Positions 16,652-26,187 of a stretch of DNA of 64,000 nt are shown here, piece after piece. The notes below the pieces were generated by a model. It was given only the letters and a program-made list of their open reading frames with translations, did no database searches and was not told the origin of the DNA. Made by a program: the position numbers and the translations under genes. Each line of letters begins with the position of its first letter. The stretch's first letter is position 1. Origin of the DNA: Dulcicalothrix desertica PCC 7102 (lineage in GTDB: Bacteria > Cyanobacteriota > Cyanobacteriia > Cyanobacteriales > Nostocaceae); contig NZ_RSCL01000005.1 of NCBI RefSeq assembly GCF_003991905.1, positions 206,517 to 270,516 of the forward strand. The letters are read 5' to 3'.

Positions 16652-19273
16652 ATGAAAAGCGATACGGCAGTTGAATTGTTACGCCGCTACAAGGAATATG
16701 GTGAGTCGATACTTCAGTGTTTGAATTTGGTAGCAGAAAATCCTCCTCCTACACAAGCTTGGGTACAAACGACGATAAGTGAATCAATTCAAACCTTTCA
16801 GCACTACGCTCAAAAAACGATTGAAATTTCTTCCTCTCCTGTCAAAATTGGCATTATGGGAGAATTTAGTAGTGGTAAAACTCTGTTACTGGGGAGTTTG
16901 ATTGGATATGCAGATGCTTTACCTGTAAGTGAAACTCCCACTACTGGTAACGTGACGGCAATTCATTTAATACAGCAGCAGGGTTTGCAAACTACTAAAG
17001 TTGGTCATTTTACTGTGCAGTATTTATCGCACGAAGGTGTGCGTGAGTGCTTGCGGTTTATGCTCAAAGAAGTTGAAATACGCGCGCAAGCAGCAAAGTT
17101 ACCTCCGGCGCCAATTGCGACATTACGTTCTTTACAACCCACTACCTTTATTGATGCTAAAAGTATTCTGACATGGTGTGAGTTGGCGTGGAATCAAACC
17201 CAAAGTTTAGAGTTACGGTGTTTACTGCGTGAATTAGTTATTTTTGTACGAACTTACACTTTATATGGAACAGATATTTGTGGCAGAGTTTATCAAGTTG
17301 ACCAATTAATAGCGAAAAAAGGGTTACGACTTGTTGAACCACCGATGAATATTTTGGAACTTGAGTTTGAACGAATACCTACTCCTTATAAACGTTGGAA
17401 TAATTTACAGGCGCCTAATTCTGAAGATTTACAACACACGTTTTCCCTGATTAGTCGAATTGATGTAACCGTCGAGTTATCGCGCGAAATTTGGGATTTA
17501 TCGGGTTTACAGGGAACTAACGAGTTTATCTTGCTCGATTTTCCAGGATTAGGCGCCGCTGATTCTAGTGTTCGTGATACTTTTTTGTCATTACGCGAAC
17601 TAGCTGAAGTACAAACAATATTGCTGTTACTCAATGGTAGATATCCTGGAGGCGCCACTGCGGCAAAAATTCGTAGTATGTTGGAACGTAATAAGGGTGA
17701 AGACCTCAAAGACCGCATTATTGTAGGGGTTGGACGGTTTAATCAGTTGCCGATGAGTCCTAGCGATGAGCGTGCGTTAGATATATTAGTGCAGCAAGTT
17801 TCTGAACCTGGAGATAATGACGCGATATTTTCGGTGTTCAACGAACCGCTAAATGAAGAAGTTGTATTAGAACAATTACCGATTTTGCAATTGATTGTTG
17901 CGAGTGCGAGTAATTTAACGACAGAGAAGAAAAATATTGTTTTGTTGTCACAGCTACATGGTTTGAATAAGTTGGCTGAGGTTTCGCGGTTAGTACAAGT
18001 TTGTTCACCTGAGTTTTTGCCAGATTTAGAGATACCTAATAAATTAGAGGAATTACGCGCACGCGACAAGTGGCAGCAGTTGAGCGAGTTATTACCAGCT
18101 TCTAGCACGCTTTCTAAACAACTTAGTCATTATATTGATGATGGTGGAATTAGTCGCTTACGTTCTTTACTTAAAGAACATGTATCAGTTCACGGAATGA
18201 AGCAGTTACTCGAAGATGTGCAGCGAACTGCTCAAGTGTTGCGGAGTGAACAGGTGAAGTTAGAAAATACATTACAGGAAGTTGCTGCATACATGCCTGT
18301 TGTAGAGAATCCGGCATTTTTGACGTTAAGACAAGCGGTGGAAACTTTGGTAGGTGTTTATAGGCAATTTCAAGAAGATTTAGACAGGCAACCTATTTTA
18401 ACCAACCGTAGCGGTGTTTCAGTTAGCGATATTGTTAAGGATGAACTGACGAACAAGATATTTTTTGACTGGAGCGAGTGGACTTTGTTATTAGACCGTA
18501 CCAAAAACGGTATTATCTCGCTTGATAAGGGTGAAAGATTTTTTGAGGAAGATGAGTTTGATGACTCAATACCCACGACATCAGAAGATTTTTATCCAGC
18601 GTTTGTTCAGACTCTTCGGGATATGCAAGCTTTTGCTCACGACCGCATTACAGAAGCTGTTATTGATTTGTTTGGTAAAATTTCTCGCAATGTCGAACTT
18701 GAGCGCAGTAAAATCAACTCGCTTATTCTTCCAGAAATGGAACAGTATATTCTGCATAATTATGGTAATAAACAAGCTCGTCTTTTCCGCAATTTACTTA
18801 GAGCAATTGAGCCTGTAAGTAAGTGGCAAAAGTTAATTATTGAACGCAGTGCTTTATCTGGAAGCATTACACCTATTCAAGCGGATGCTTTATTTCCTCT
18901 GGCACAAAGAGATAGCAAGCATAATCAATGTCAAATTTTTGACTGGAGTCCGCAAAAATCATATCCAGTTACACCACGACCCTTTAATCATCAAATTGCT
19001 GTTTTAAGGTTACGCGATGAAATTACTACGAGTTCGGGTTTGCATTTAATTCAGTATGTTAGTCAGTTAACTAAACAGGTTAAATCTTCATTCACGGTTG
19101 CCACTAAAGAAATTGTTGATAGCTTACAAGATTTACTCAAGTCTAAAAATGAGCCGTTACTCAGGTATATAGCCAGTGCTGAAGAACGAAGTAACCGTGA
19201 AGGTAGGGCGCCACAACCACCTTGGTTAGAAGCACTTTCGCAAATTGTCGCCATAAGTTATCCAGAAGAATAA
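16652..19273 (+). CDS. Dynamin-like large GTPase
   Basis: 873 residues. The GTPase domain shows G1 GEFSSGKT (residues 70-77), G2 within ETPTTGNVTA (about 95-103), G3 DFPGLG (296-301) and a G4-like VGVGRFNQLP (about 358-367). A long insertion separates G2 from G3. The rest is helical with coiled-coil potential (LEDVQRTAQVLRSEQVKLEN), as in bacterial dynamin-like proteins that act on membranes. No clear membrane span is seen. The next gene starts 3 bp after the stop, so translation is coupled to the Hsp70-like ATPase. A dynamin-like GTPase next to a giant Hsp70-like protein recalls SrfC-SrfB of srfABC loci. Bacterial dynamin is a firm call; the Srf link is inference. Confidence 0.82.
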   Translation: MKSDTAVELLRRYKEYGESILQCLNLVAENPPPTQAWVQTTISESIQTFQHYAQKTIEISSSPVKIGIMGEFSSGKTLLLGSLIGYADALPVSETPTTGNVTAIHLIQQQGLQTTKVGHFTVQYLSHEGVRECLRFMLKEVEIRAQAAKLPPAPIATLRSLQPTTFIDAKSILTWCELAWNQTQSLELRCLLRELVIFVRTYTLYGTDICGRVYQVDQLIAKKGLRLVEPPMNILELEFERIPTPYKRWNNLQAPNSEDLQHTFSLISRIDVTVELSREIWDLSGLQGTNEFILLDFPGLGAADSSVRDTFLSLRELAEVQTILLLLNGRYPGGATAAKIRSMLERNKGEDLKDRIIVGVGRFNQLPMSPSDERALDILVQQVSEPGDNDAIFSVFNEPLNEEVVLEQLPILQLIVASASNLTTEKKNIVLLSQLHGLNKLAEVSRLVQVCSPEFLPDLEIPNKLEELRARDKWQQLSELLPASSTLSKQLSHYIDDGGISRLRSLLKEHVSVHGMKQLLEDVQRTAQVLRSEQVKLENTLQEVAAYMPVVENPAFLTLRQAVETLVGVYRQFQEDLDRQPILTNRSGVSVSDIVKDELTNKIFFDWSEWTLLLDRTKNGIISLDKGERFFEEDEFDDSIPTTSEDFYPAFVQTLRDMQAFAHDRITEAVIDLFGKISRNVELERSKINSLILPEMEQYILHNYGNKQARLFRNLLRAIEPVSKWQKLIIERSALSGSITPIQADALFPLAQRDSKHNQCQIFDWSPQKSYPVTPRPFNHQIAVLRLRDEITTSSGLHLIQYVSQLTKQVKSSFTVATKEIVDSLQDLLKSKNEPLLRYIASAEERSNREGRAPQPPWLEALSQIVAISYPEE

Positions 19274-19276
19274 TCG

Positions 19277-22200
19277 ATGAGTATCAAAATTGAGCTTTTA
19301 AACCGCTATCAATTACGTGTAAAGACGCAGGACTTACTCGTTTTACCTGTTATCGAAATCAAACCTGCTGACGGCGCCAATATTCCCTTTGTATCTCGAA
19401 TTAATATCACAGTCGGCGGAGTTCCAGAAGATTTAGCTATTGCAATTCAATCGGCATATAAAAGTGTCGCTTTTAGCACCAATAAACTACTAAAACTATC
19501 TACTCCACAGCGATTAAAACAAGCTAATTGTCACTGGTATCAACCAATACAAGCTGGGGTAAATTGTACAATGCTTGTGACGGTTGAATATTTTGAATCT
19601 GATGCTGAAAATAATCCGATTTTGAATGTAATGAAAAAAACAACGGCAGAGTGTAATATTTGGACTTTTGCCGCTGAATCCTCACGTTTTGTGCAAATGA
19701 CTGCAAAATTAATTCCACCCGAACCAATGCCTATTAAGTCACATCTTACCTACCCTGGTTGGTTTGCAATTGACTTTGGTACTTCAAACTCAACTGTGAC
19801 GCTATATGACCCTAAAGTTATTATCACTCCCGATACTTTACCTATTGAGCAAGAGACAAAACTGCGCGAACGTATTGCATCTTGGTTAAACAAGCGTCCT
19901 GTCGAAGAAGCTACTACCTCTAGTCGCGGCGCCTGGGATGTAGAATGGCAGAAGTTTCTTTCTGAATTAGGCAAAGATTATCCCTGTACTAATGCTGCAA
20001 ATCGCTACAACTTTGGTGAGTTATTAATTCAAGGTGTAAATAGCATACAGTTACTAGAAGTAATTCGCCAAATCGAAATCTGTTTAGGTAAACGGATGGA
20101 TTGGTTTCGTCGTGCAGCTAGTAAACATCTTAATTTGATATATCATGAGGTATTTCGAGTACCTGCGTTAGAGTGGCAAAGTTTAATACCAGTAGAACTC
20201 GATAAAAATCGCCGTTCTACAGAAATACCAAGCGAGTTAGAAGTTATTAGCTTGCATAAAATCGCGACATCAGAAAAAGATGCGGAAGTTAAAGTTATTT
20301 TAGGTGAACAAGCCAAACAGCATCGGTTAGATGCGATAAAAAGAGGTGAAGAAGATATTGAAGGAAGATTTTTACATTCACCTAAACGCTACTTCGGTCA
20401 AGATAGACCATGTAAAATTTCGCTCGATGGTGAAGTTGAAACAATACCTATCAATACTTTGTTGCAGTCAGCATATGCACACCTAATTGATTTAATTGAA
20501 AAATATCGCACCTCAAATGTAGGTAAATGTTCAGAGGGTAAATTTTACCGTGCAGTTGTAACGTATCCAACGATTGCATCACCATTTGTAAGACGCGAAA
20601 TTGAGAGTTTGGTACAAAAGCTTGATATTGCTGATGTCCAAATGGCTTATGATGAAGCAGTATCTGTCGCTATTTTCTTTTTATGGAGAGAGTTTAGCGG
20701 TGATTTGAATGTAGGAATTGAATCATTTAAAAGTCGTTGTCGTTATGACAACGAGAAGTGGTGGCAAAATGTATTGGTGTTAGATATTGGTGGGGGAACG
20801 ACCGATTTAGCGCTAATTAGATTAACTTTGGAAGAAATAAACCCGTTTGAACCAGGAGAAGACAGAGGTGACGGAGGCCGATATTATAAGTTGACACCAA
20901 AATTATTGGGGTCATCGGGACATTTACAGTTAGGTGGGGAATTAATAACACTACGATTATTTTTGCTGTTAAAAGCTGCGGTTGCGGATTGTTTATTAAC
21001 TGCTGTCGCTGATGACCGTATGGGTAAAGATATTTTAAAGATACAACCAGAAGAGTTAAGCGATAGATTTTTAGAAAGCGGTAAATTTCATCCGGGTTCA
21101 CTGCTTGCGTGTGTAGATAAAGAAATTCGCGAAGACGAAGCTTACAAAGAAGCACTTAACGCTGCTGAGAGAGTTATTCCAACAAGGTGGAAAAATTCAC
21201 CATCACGCGCTCAAAGCTTTTACAGTTTGTGGGAACATGCAGAAGATGCGAAATTAACGCTAGGGCAAAAGCGTCACAAAGATGCACCCGAACCAATGTA
21301 CATTCTCGACGGACAGAAAATTGCTGAACTGCTCGCGCAAAATGATATTAAGCTACCAAGTGCGCTGATAGATAGTTTGAGTGTAACTCTTACAGTAGAA
21401 CAATTTGAGAAAGCAACGGCGCCTGTAGTCAAGGAAGCTGTAGCTATTGCTCAGGGTTTGGTAGAAAATGCGCTCTCTCATAAATCTGGAACATCGCATC
21501 AATACCACGAGAAACCAAATTACAATCACTACGATGAACAAGTCGATTGGTTAATTCTTTCTGGTAAAACATGCAATTTAGATTTAGTCACACGTGAACT
21601 ATATAGAGTATTTAGCCAGTCTGACTATTTTATTTGGAACTCTGAACGAGTTACCTTTGAACCTGAGTATACTAAACTTGCCACATCCGCAGGCGCCTGT
21701 TTTGCCGAAAAGCTCCGTCAACTTGGGTTTGCACCGAAAGAATCTAAAGAACTATTGCGAAAAGGCGCCAATCAGTTATATATAGATGTTAAAAATCTAT
21801 TTTACTTTTTACCTTGTTCGTTTACACGCGAAGTAATAGGCGCCAGTCCAGAACCAATATTTAACGCAGGACAGGAACTCTACCAACTTCAACCCAAAGA
21901 AGGTATAGCTAAATTCCGTAGTGGTTGGCAGGGAATGCAGTTAACGAATAATATTATTCGTCAAGACTTTGAAAATATCAAACCCCAGCTTTGGGGTAGT
22001 TATAACGGTGATGCACTGCGTAGACAGCTTGATATTAGTGAAGATGATTTTAAAAATCACATCAAAATCCAGTTTGAAATTAATCAGAAACTAGAAATTG
22101 ATTTATTACTATGTCGTGGTTTACCACATTACTTTATCTCAAGCAACATCCCATATATAGACGCAGCTAAAGCCATTAATATTCCAATCATGGTGACAGA

Positions 22201-22675
22201 TGATGGTAAAGTCGCGGGTGATATAGCGGTAAACATCATCGAATCAGCAAATGCCTTAAAAACCGACGCTCACACATTATTATTCTCAGGAGAAAAAGAT
22301 TACAGTAACCTAATTGAAATTTTCCGCGATGAAGAAAACACAACATCAGAATTTACTGGACTAATAGCAGAACTACCACCCTTCCCAATTAGCGGTAAAC
22401 ACACATTTTACTTTCAATACCACAATCCAAAATCAAAACAATGGGAATTAATTGGTGAACTACCCCAACCGCAAGTCAGTAGCGAATTCCCGTGCAGGTA
22501 TTATGTATCACTAACATCCAAAGGAATACTAAGAGTTCACGCCTTTGAAATCCCTTACTGGACATCAAATAGCTCTGAATGTCTACTCCAAGAAGGATGT
22601 GTATTTCGCGACGCACTCCAACCTCAACCCAACGACATAGAAGCAAAACGCGACCCCTTCTCAGGAGAACATTAA
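19277..22675 (+). CDS. Giant Hsp70/actin-fold ATPase (SrfB-like)
   Basis: 1132 residues. After a beta-rich N-terminal domain of about 160 residues come the actin-fold phosphate-1 loop FAIDFGTSNSTVTLYD (about 163-178), the connecting region AVVTYPTIASPFVRREIES and MAYDEAVSVAIFFLW, and phosphate-2 loop VLDIGGGTTDLALIRL (about 501-516). The C-terminal half is a mixed region without the classic Hsp70 substrate lid. No membrane segment. The size and split ATPase resemble virulence factor SrfB, also an Hsp70-like protein partnered with a GTPase. It is coupled to the GTPase gene (3 bp gap). The stop is followed at once by an AGAAACCGGGTTTCT hairpin repeat. Client and role are unknown; a membrane-linked stress machine is a guess. 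Confidence 0.82.
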   Translation: MSIKIELLNRYQLRVKTQDLLVLPVIEIKPADGANIPFVSRINITVGGVPEDLAIAIQSAYKSVAFSTNKLLKLSTPQRLKQANCHWYQPIQAGVNCTMLVTVEYFESDAENNPILNVMKKTTAECNIWTFAAESSRFVQMTAKLIPPEPMPIKSHLTYPGWFAIDFGTSNSTVTLYDPKVIITPDTLPIEQETKLRERIASWLNKRPVEEATTSSRGAWDVEWQKFLSELGKDYPCTNAANRYNFGELLIQGVNSIQLLEVIRQIEICLGKRMDWFRRAASKHLNLIYHEVFRVPALEWQSLIPVELDKNRRSTEIPSELEVISLHKIATSEKDAEVKVILGEQAKQHRLDAIKRGEEDIEGRFLHSPKRYFGQDRPCKISLDGEVETIPINTLLQSAYAHLIDLIEKYRTSNVGKCSEGKFYRAVVTYPTIASPFVRREIESLVQKLDIADVQMAYDEAVSVAIFFLWREFSGDLNVGIESFKSRCRYDNEKWWQNVLVLDIGGGTTDLALIRLTLEEINPFEPGEDRGDGGRYYKLTPKLLGSSGHLQLGGELITLRLFLLLKAAVADCLLTAVADDRMGKDILKIQPEELSDRFLESGKFHPGSLLACVDKEIREDEAYKEALNAAERVIPTRWKNSPSRAQSFYSLWEHAEDAKLTLGQKRHKDAPEPMYILDGQKIAELLAQNDIKLPSALIDSLSVTLTVEQFEKATAPVVKEAVAIAQGLVENALSHKSGTSHQYHEKPNYNHYDEQVDWLILSGKTCNLDLVTRELYRVFSQSDYFIWNSERVTFEPEYTKLATSAGACFAEKLRQLGFAPKESKELLRKGANQLYIDVKNLFYFLPCSFTREVIGASPEPIFNAGQELYQLQPKEGIAKFRSGWQGMQLTNNIIRQDFENIKPQLWGSYNGDALRRQLDISEDDFKNHIKIQFEINQKLEIDLLLCRGLPHYFISSNIPYIDAAKAINIPIMVTDDGKVAGDIAVNIIESANALKTDAHTLLFSGEKDYSNLIEIFRDEENTTSEFTGLIAELPPFPISGKHTFYFQYHNPKSKQWELIGELPQPQVSSEFPCRYYVSLTSKGILRVHAFEIPYWTSNSSECLLQEGCVFRDALQPQPNDIEAKRDPFSGEH

Positions 22676-22741
22676 GAAACCGGGTTTCTTTTCCACTAAG
22701 TACGACAATCTTCGATACTCAACGAAAGAAACCCGGTTTCT
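22674..22741. repeat. AAGAAACC / GGTTTCTT double palindrome
   Basis: Two 17-bp palindromes AAGAAACC-N-GGTTTCTT at about 22674-22690 and 22725-22741. They can also pair with each other to form one long stem. They lie between the convergent Hsp70-like and methyltransferase genes and may act as a two-way terminator. Related copies are at 29322 and 60654. Confidence 0.75.
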
Positions 22742-22796
22742 TGGCTGAAACGAGAAACTCAAAAAGCTCTTTCTTAGATGTACGTTTACGAATTAT

Positions 22797-23973
22797 TTAA
22801 ACACTAATATTAATAAACCCCACATCTTGAAATATGCTGGCAAAAATAGATTCAACAGGAAGCATTACATCATAAAACTTTGAATTGCCCACAATATAAT
22901 GAATAAAACCTCCATGCTTAACTACCTTATAAAGCTCTTGACTATGAAGGACAATATCAGAAAAATACTTATGAACATAGCGCGCGAGCAAATCACTTGT
23001 TTGAGCAATTTGATCTATGATTGTGTAAAAATCCTTATAGGGAATTTTCAAATCAGATTCCGGCGCCCCTGAACCCAACATTACTAGTAGCACAACCCCA
23101 AGTTCCACCAATTGCTTGCCAATCGAGTTCACCCGCTTCTCGACCGCTTTGCAAATAACCCAACCAATACATATAAGGACGCAATTCACGTATATAACTC
23201 ATACGATTAGGATAAGGAGGGGAAGTAATGACACATGTGTAGCGATTTGGCTCTAATTTCAGGCTTAAATTGCGAGCATCACAAAGAAAAACGCGCGGTT
23301 GACTAATAATTTTAGAGGATGCTGATTGTTTAATTGTATGAACTATTTCTTTCCATTGAAGTATAATTGGATTCTCAAGCATTTCCAACAATGGATATTT
23401 TGGAGGAATATTTTTTTGAAAAGACATAGACTGATGCCCAAAACTCACATTAGCACGTTCAATCATCAAACGACAAAATGCTAGTTTAAGTAAGCCACTT
23501 GTGTGAAAAGATATTGAATTTTCAATTAAATTAATATTTTCTATAATACTGCTCAGTGCGAAGAGTGTTTTTTCATCCCACCACTTTTCTATTTGATGTA
23601 AAGGAGGAACCCATGAAGTTTCTATTTGAGAGATTGATATTTTTTCAACAATCAGGTCAGAAGATTTTTCAAAATTTTTAATATCTTCTGTCGAATATGA
23701 GTTGACTTTAGCATATGCTAACCATCTTAGAAATGGGTTAATATCAGTTGTATCACTTTCTATTCCTTGTTCTGCACAAACCAGTGCTGTCGTACCAGTG
23801 CCGCAAAAAGGGTCAAGAACAACTAGATTTTTATCTTTGTAGTTCTTTAAGATATCTGAAACAAGATGGACAGAATATGCAGGTGTTAGTCTCAACCATC
23901 CATAGCGAGTTTGCTTGAGATTACCCTTATAAGTAAGATGTTCGCTTAAACCAATATTTTTGGAGGTTTTCAT
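22797..23973 (-). pseudogene. Site-specific DNA methyltransferase (N4/N6 amino type), frameshifted
   Basis: The first 306 codons from the ATG at 23973 carry motif I VVLDPFCGTGTTALVCAEQG and motif IV VITSPPYPNRMSYIRELRPY, the TSPPY signature of amino-methyltransferases. The reading then breaks near 23060-23070, inside a GGCGCC site. The other frame continues ESDLKIPYKDFYTIIDQI, then VVKHGGFIHYIVGNSKFYDV to a stop at 22797. Joined length is about 390 residues. No restriction endonuclease gene adjoins, so it is an orphan or a relic. It is antisense to and inserted between genes of the GTPase/Hsp70 operon, suggesting acquisition. It may be a pseudogene or an assembly indel. Confidence 0.8.
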
Positions 23974-24420
23974 ATCATTATGCAGTAAGTAAGCGCACTT
24001 AAAATAGTTTCTATCTCTTGTTTGATGCGTACAGAGTTTCTTTGGAAAAATGACCCAATGTCAAACCCAACAGTAATTATATTTTCAATTTACAAGTAGT
24101 TTTTATTTACTATATCTAGAAAACTTTAAAATATTAAATTCATATAAATAATCATTTTTTTCAATAATCTTATACTCAAAACTGGTTAGAGGTTTACTTT
24201 TAAACAAGTGTCAAAATTTTTAAGATGCTACCCTACCCTTCGGGATATCCTCCGGATAACGGGAAAACTTCGTTAACGTTCCTCAGCATGACAGATGCTT
24301 CGTTCCTCACTATGACAGATGCTTCGTTCCTCAGCATGACAGAAGTTCACATTTTACCGTTTGCATTATAACTATAATTTTGAACTCAACTTACTTTTTA
24401 GGCGCCGGAGAGGGTTTATT
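23974..24420. other. Intergenic region with tandem repeats
   Basis: 447 bases between the divergent methyltransferase and third-operon gene. It has AT-rich DNA, a CGGGATATCC / GGATAACGGG region near 24240 with hairpin potential, and the 24-bp tandem array 24277-24348. GGAGAGGG at 24407-24414 is the ribosome site for the ATG at 24421. Confidence 0.6.
24277..24348. repeat. Three tandem 24-bp repeats
   Basis: Unit CGTTCCTCAGCATGACAGAT plus GCTT, three times; the second differs at two bases and the third diverges at its end. It belongs to the dispersed GTTC..CA..ATGACA family also seen near 16409 and 32951. Confidence 0.85.
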
Positions 24421-25536
24421 ATGGAAAATCTTAGTAAATTATTGACACTTGAAGAATCACAGCTTGCTTGGGTACTGCGTTTGGGACTACATGGTTTGCG
24501 AAGTCAGTTGCAGCAAGCACTTGAATCTGTGGATTCTGATTTGGGTAGTAATGCTTGTCAAGCACTTGTTGAAGAACTTGATGTGCTTTTAGAAACTTCA
24601 AAATCAGGAGACGTGATGTATCACGTCTCTACAGAAGATGTGTTTGAGCAAAACGTAAATGAACTGAAGTTACAGCATATAGCTGATAAATTACTAGCTG
24701 ACCGAGAGTTATCGCTGTATATCGGTGATTATGAGTTTTGTAGTACTTCGGATGCTGATTTGTGGAATGAAATTCAAAGGTTGTTATTGCGAGTTCCTGA
24801 AAAGCTTGCGGATAGTTGGCGCCAGCTTTCGTTTACGCTTGCAGAAGAAGTTGGCGCCGTCTTAGACCATCGTGTGTATAAACAGCTACCATTTAATCGC
24901 TGTGAAATTATGTTTCCAGGTTTGACGGGAAGTATTAAATCAACGGGTTTATGCTTGTCTGACCGGGCGCCGATATCACAGCAACTAGTCAAAGAAAATA
25001 CAAGTGAGGAGTTAGTATTTCTGGCTGGAGTTGTTTCGACTTGTATAAAGTTTATTAATATTGATGCGTCACTGCATCATGCGCTTAAAAGTGTAGACCG
25101 CTTTGGAGTCAGGTCATTAAGCAGCGAAGACGAACGTTCTAAATATGTGACTGTTTTGATTGAAAGGTTTCGTCGCGTTCAAAGTACTATTGATAATTCT
25201 GACCCTATTGTTGTATTACGCGCACGACTAGATTTAGATGAAGCTATTCACTCATTAGTATATTTACCACCATGTGACCGTTACTCATGGTGGGGCAAAT
25301 TGCAACAAGAAACACGTCGTACTCTTGATACTGTTGTTGAACGCGCGCGCAACGCTGGTTATCAAGTACTACTTCGTCCACTATGGGGTACTTATGCCGA
25401 TGTATACACGTGGTCTAAAGACGACTTGCAACTTGATATTGGTGGAGTACCAGGAGAAGTTTCGGCGTGCTTGCGTGTTTATGCCAAAATTAACGACGAA
25501 GTGTTACCGGGACGAGTATTGTTTCGTTCATCTTAA
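24421..25536 (+). CDS. Uncharacterised protein, possible third member of the GTPase/Hsp70 locus
   Basis: 371 residues from the ATG at 24421, which has GGAGAGGG at a good distance; the frame is open further upstream to 24361. It is largely helical and soluble (LTLEESQLAWVLRLGLHGLR, LADSWRQLSFTLAEEVGAVL), with a C-terminal mixed part LRPLWGTYADVYTWSKDDLQ. No known motif is recognised. The codons GDVMYHVS at about residues 63-70 come from a GAGACGTGAT palindrome inserted in the gene. It lies on the same strand as the GTPase and Hsp70-like genes and just beyond the intruding methyltransferase, so it may be the displaced third gene (position of a SrfA analogue). That link is inference. Confidence 0.75.
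   Translation: MENLSKLLTLEESQLAWVLRLGLHGLRSQLQQALESVDSDLGSNACQALVEELDVLLETSKSGDVMYHVSTEDVFEQNVNELKLQHIADKLLADRELSLYIGDYEFCSTSDADLWNEIQRLLLRVPEKLADSWRQLSFTLAEEVGAVLDHRVYKQLPFNRCEIMFPGLTGSIKSTGLCLSDRAPISQQLVKENTSEELVFLAGVVSTCIKFINIDASLHHALKSVDRFGVRSLSSEDERSKYVTVLIERFRRVQSTIDNSDPIVVLRARLDLDEAIHSLVYLPPCDRYSWWGKLQQETRRTLDTVVERARNAGYQVLLRPLWGTYADVYTWSKDDLQLDIGGVPGEVSACLRVYAKINDEVLPGRVLFRSS
24608..24629. repeat. GAGACG palindrome inside a coding sequence
   Basis: GAGACGTGAT-GT-ATCACGTCTC, with the CGTCTCTAC end shared with the family at 2547, 14516, 16571 and 45105. Here it is read in frame in the gene starting at 24421. Confidence 0.8.
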
Positions 25537-25557
25537 AAAGTTTTTGGGTAAAGGTTT

Positions 25558-26187
25558 TTAGACTTTGTTTCGCTGAATATCTCCTTTAATTTCTTCTAAA
25601 TCGGTGTAGCAATCAGCGACATTGATTAAGCTATCGCTGGTCATTGATGCCAAGCTAACTACTTCGACTTGCACACCTTTGTAAGCAATCGAATTTACTG
25701 CATAGGCAAGGTCGCCATCACCACTAAGAAGTACAATAGTATCACAGTGTTTTGATAAGGTAATCATATCAACAGCTATTTCAACGTCAAGATTGGCTTT
25801 TTTAGAACCATCGGGAAATTGAATTAACTCTTTTGTAACTACACGATAACCATTACGACTCATCCACAGTAAGAAACCTTGCTGTTTATCGTTGGTGCTA
25901 TCGCAAGCAGTATAAAAATAAGCTCGAACTAATTGACGTTCTTTAGCTAGGCAACGCAACAATTTGGCGTAATCAATTTCGAGGTTGAGTTGCATTGCTG
26001 CATAAAATAAATTTGCACCATCGATAAAAATAGCAACGCGCCCTGCTTCAAGCTGAAAACGTTCTCGCCTATCACGATGTGGCTGCGATGGTTTCACAAC
26101 CTCAAGATTTGGTGCTTCATTTGACTGCTCAGATTCTAGTTTTAATCGCAATCGATTATTCATCTGAGGTCGTGGAAGTAGCTGCAT
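25558..26187 (-). CDS. LabA-like NYN/PIN-domain protein (DUF88)
   Basis: 209 residues. The NYN domain begins at about residue 50 with RVAIFIDGANLFYAAMQL and contains the acidic residues of the PIN-like active site: Asp in FIDGAN, NLDVEIAVDM, and LLSGDGDLAYAVN. The family includes cyanobacterial LabA (linked to circadian gene output) and NYN ribonucleases; residues for metal binding are all present, so RNase activity is plausible. The first 45 residues are a charged, probably disordered extension. The start could be the ATG at 26187 or one at 26163. It converges with the gene ending at 25536, only 21 bp apart. Confidence 0.85.
   Translation of the reverse strand: MQLLPRPQMNNRLRLKLESEQSNEAPNLEVVKPSQPHRDRRERFQLEAGRVAIFIDGANLFYAAMQLNLEIDYAKLLRCLAKERQLVRAYFYTACDSTNDKQQGFLLWMSRNGYRVVTKELIQFPDGSKKANLDVEIAVDMITLSKHCDTIVLLSGDGDLAYAVNSIAYKGVQVEVVSLASMTSDSLINVADCYTDLEEIKGDIQRNKV

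Noticed and set aside
22797..23973. Complete restriction-modification system
   Set aside because: Only the methyltransferase is present and it is frameshifted; no endonuclease gene adjoins it. The nuclease-like protein at 9732 is 13 kb away and has its own partner.
24277..24348. Possible short CRISPR array
   Set aside because: The three units are directly tandem with no unique spacers and no cas gene is nearby. The same argument applies to 16335-16372 and to 63553-64000.
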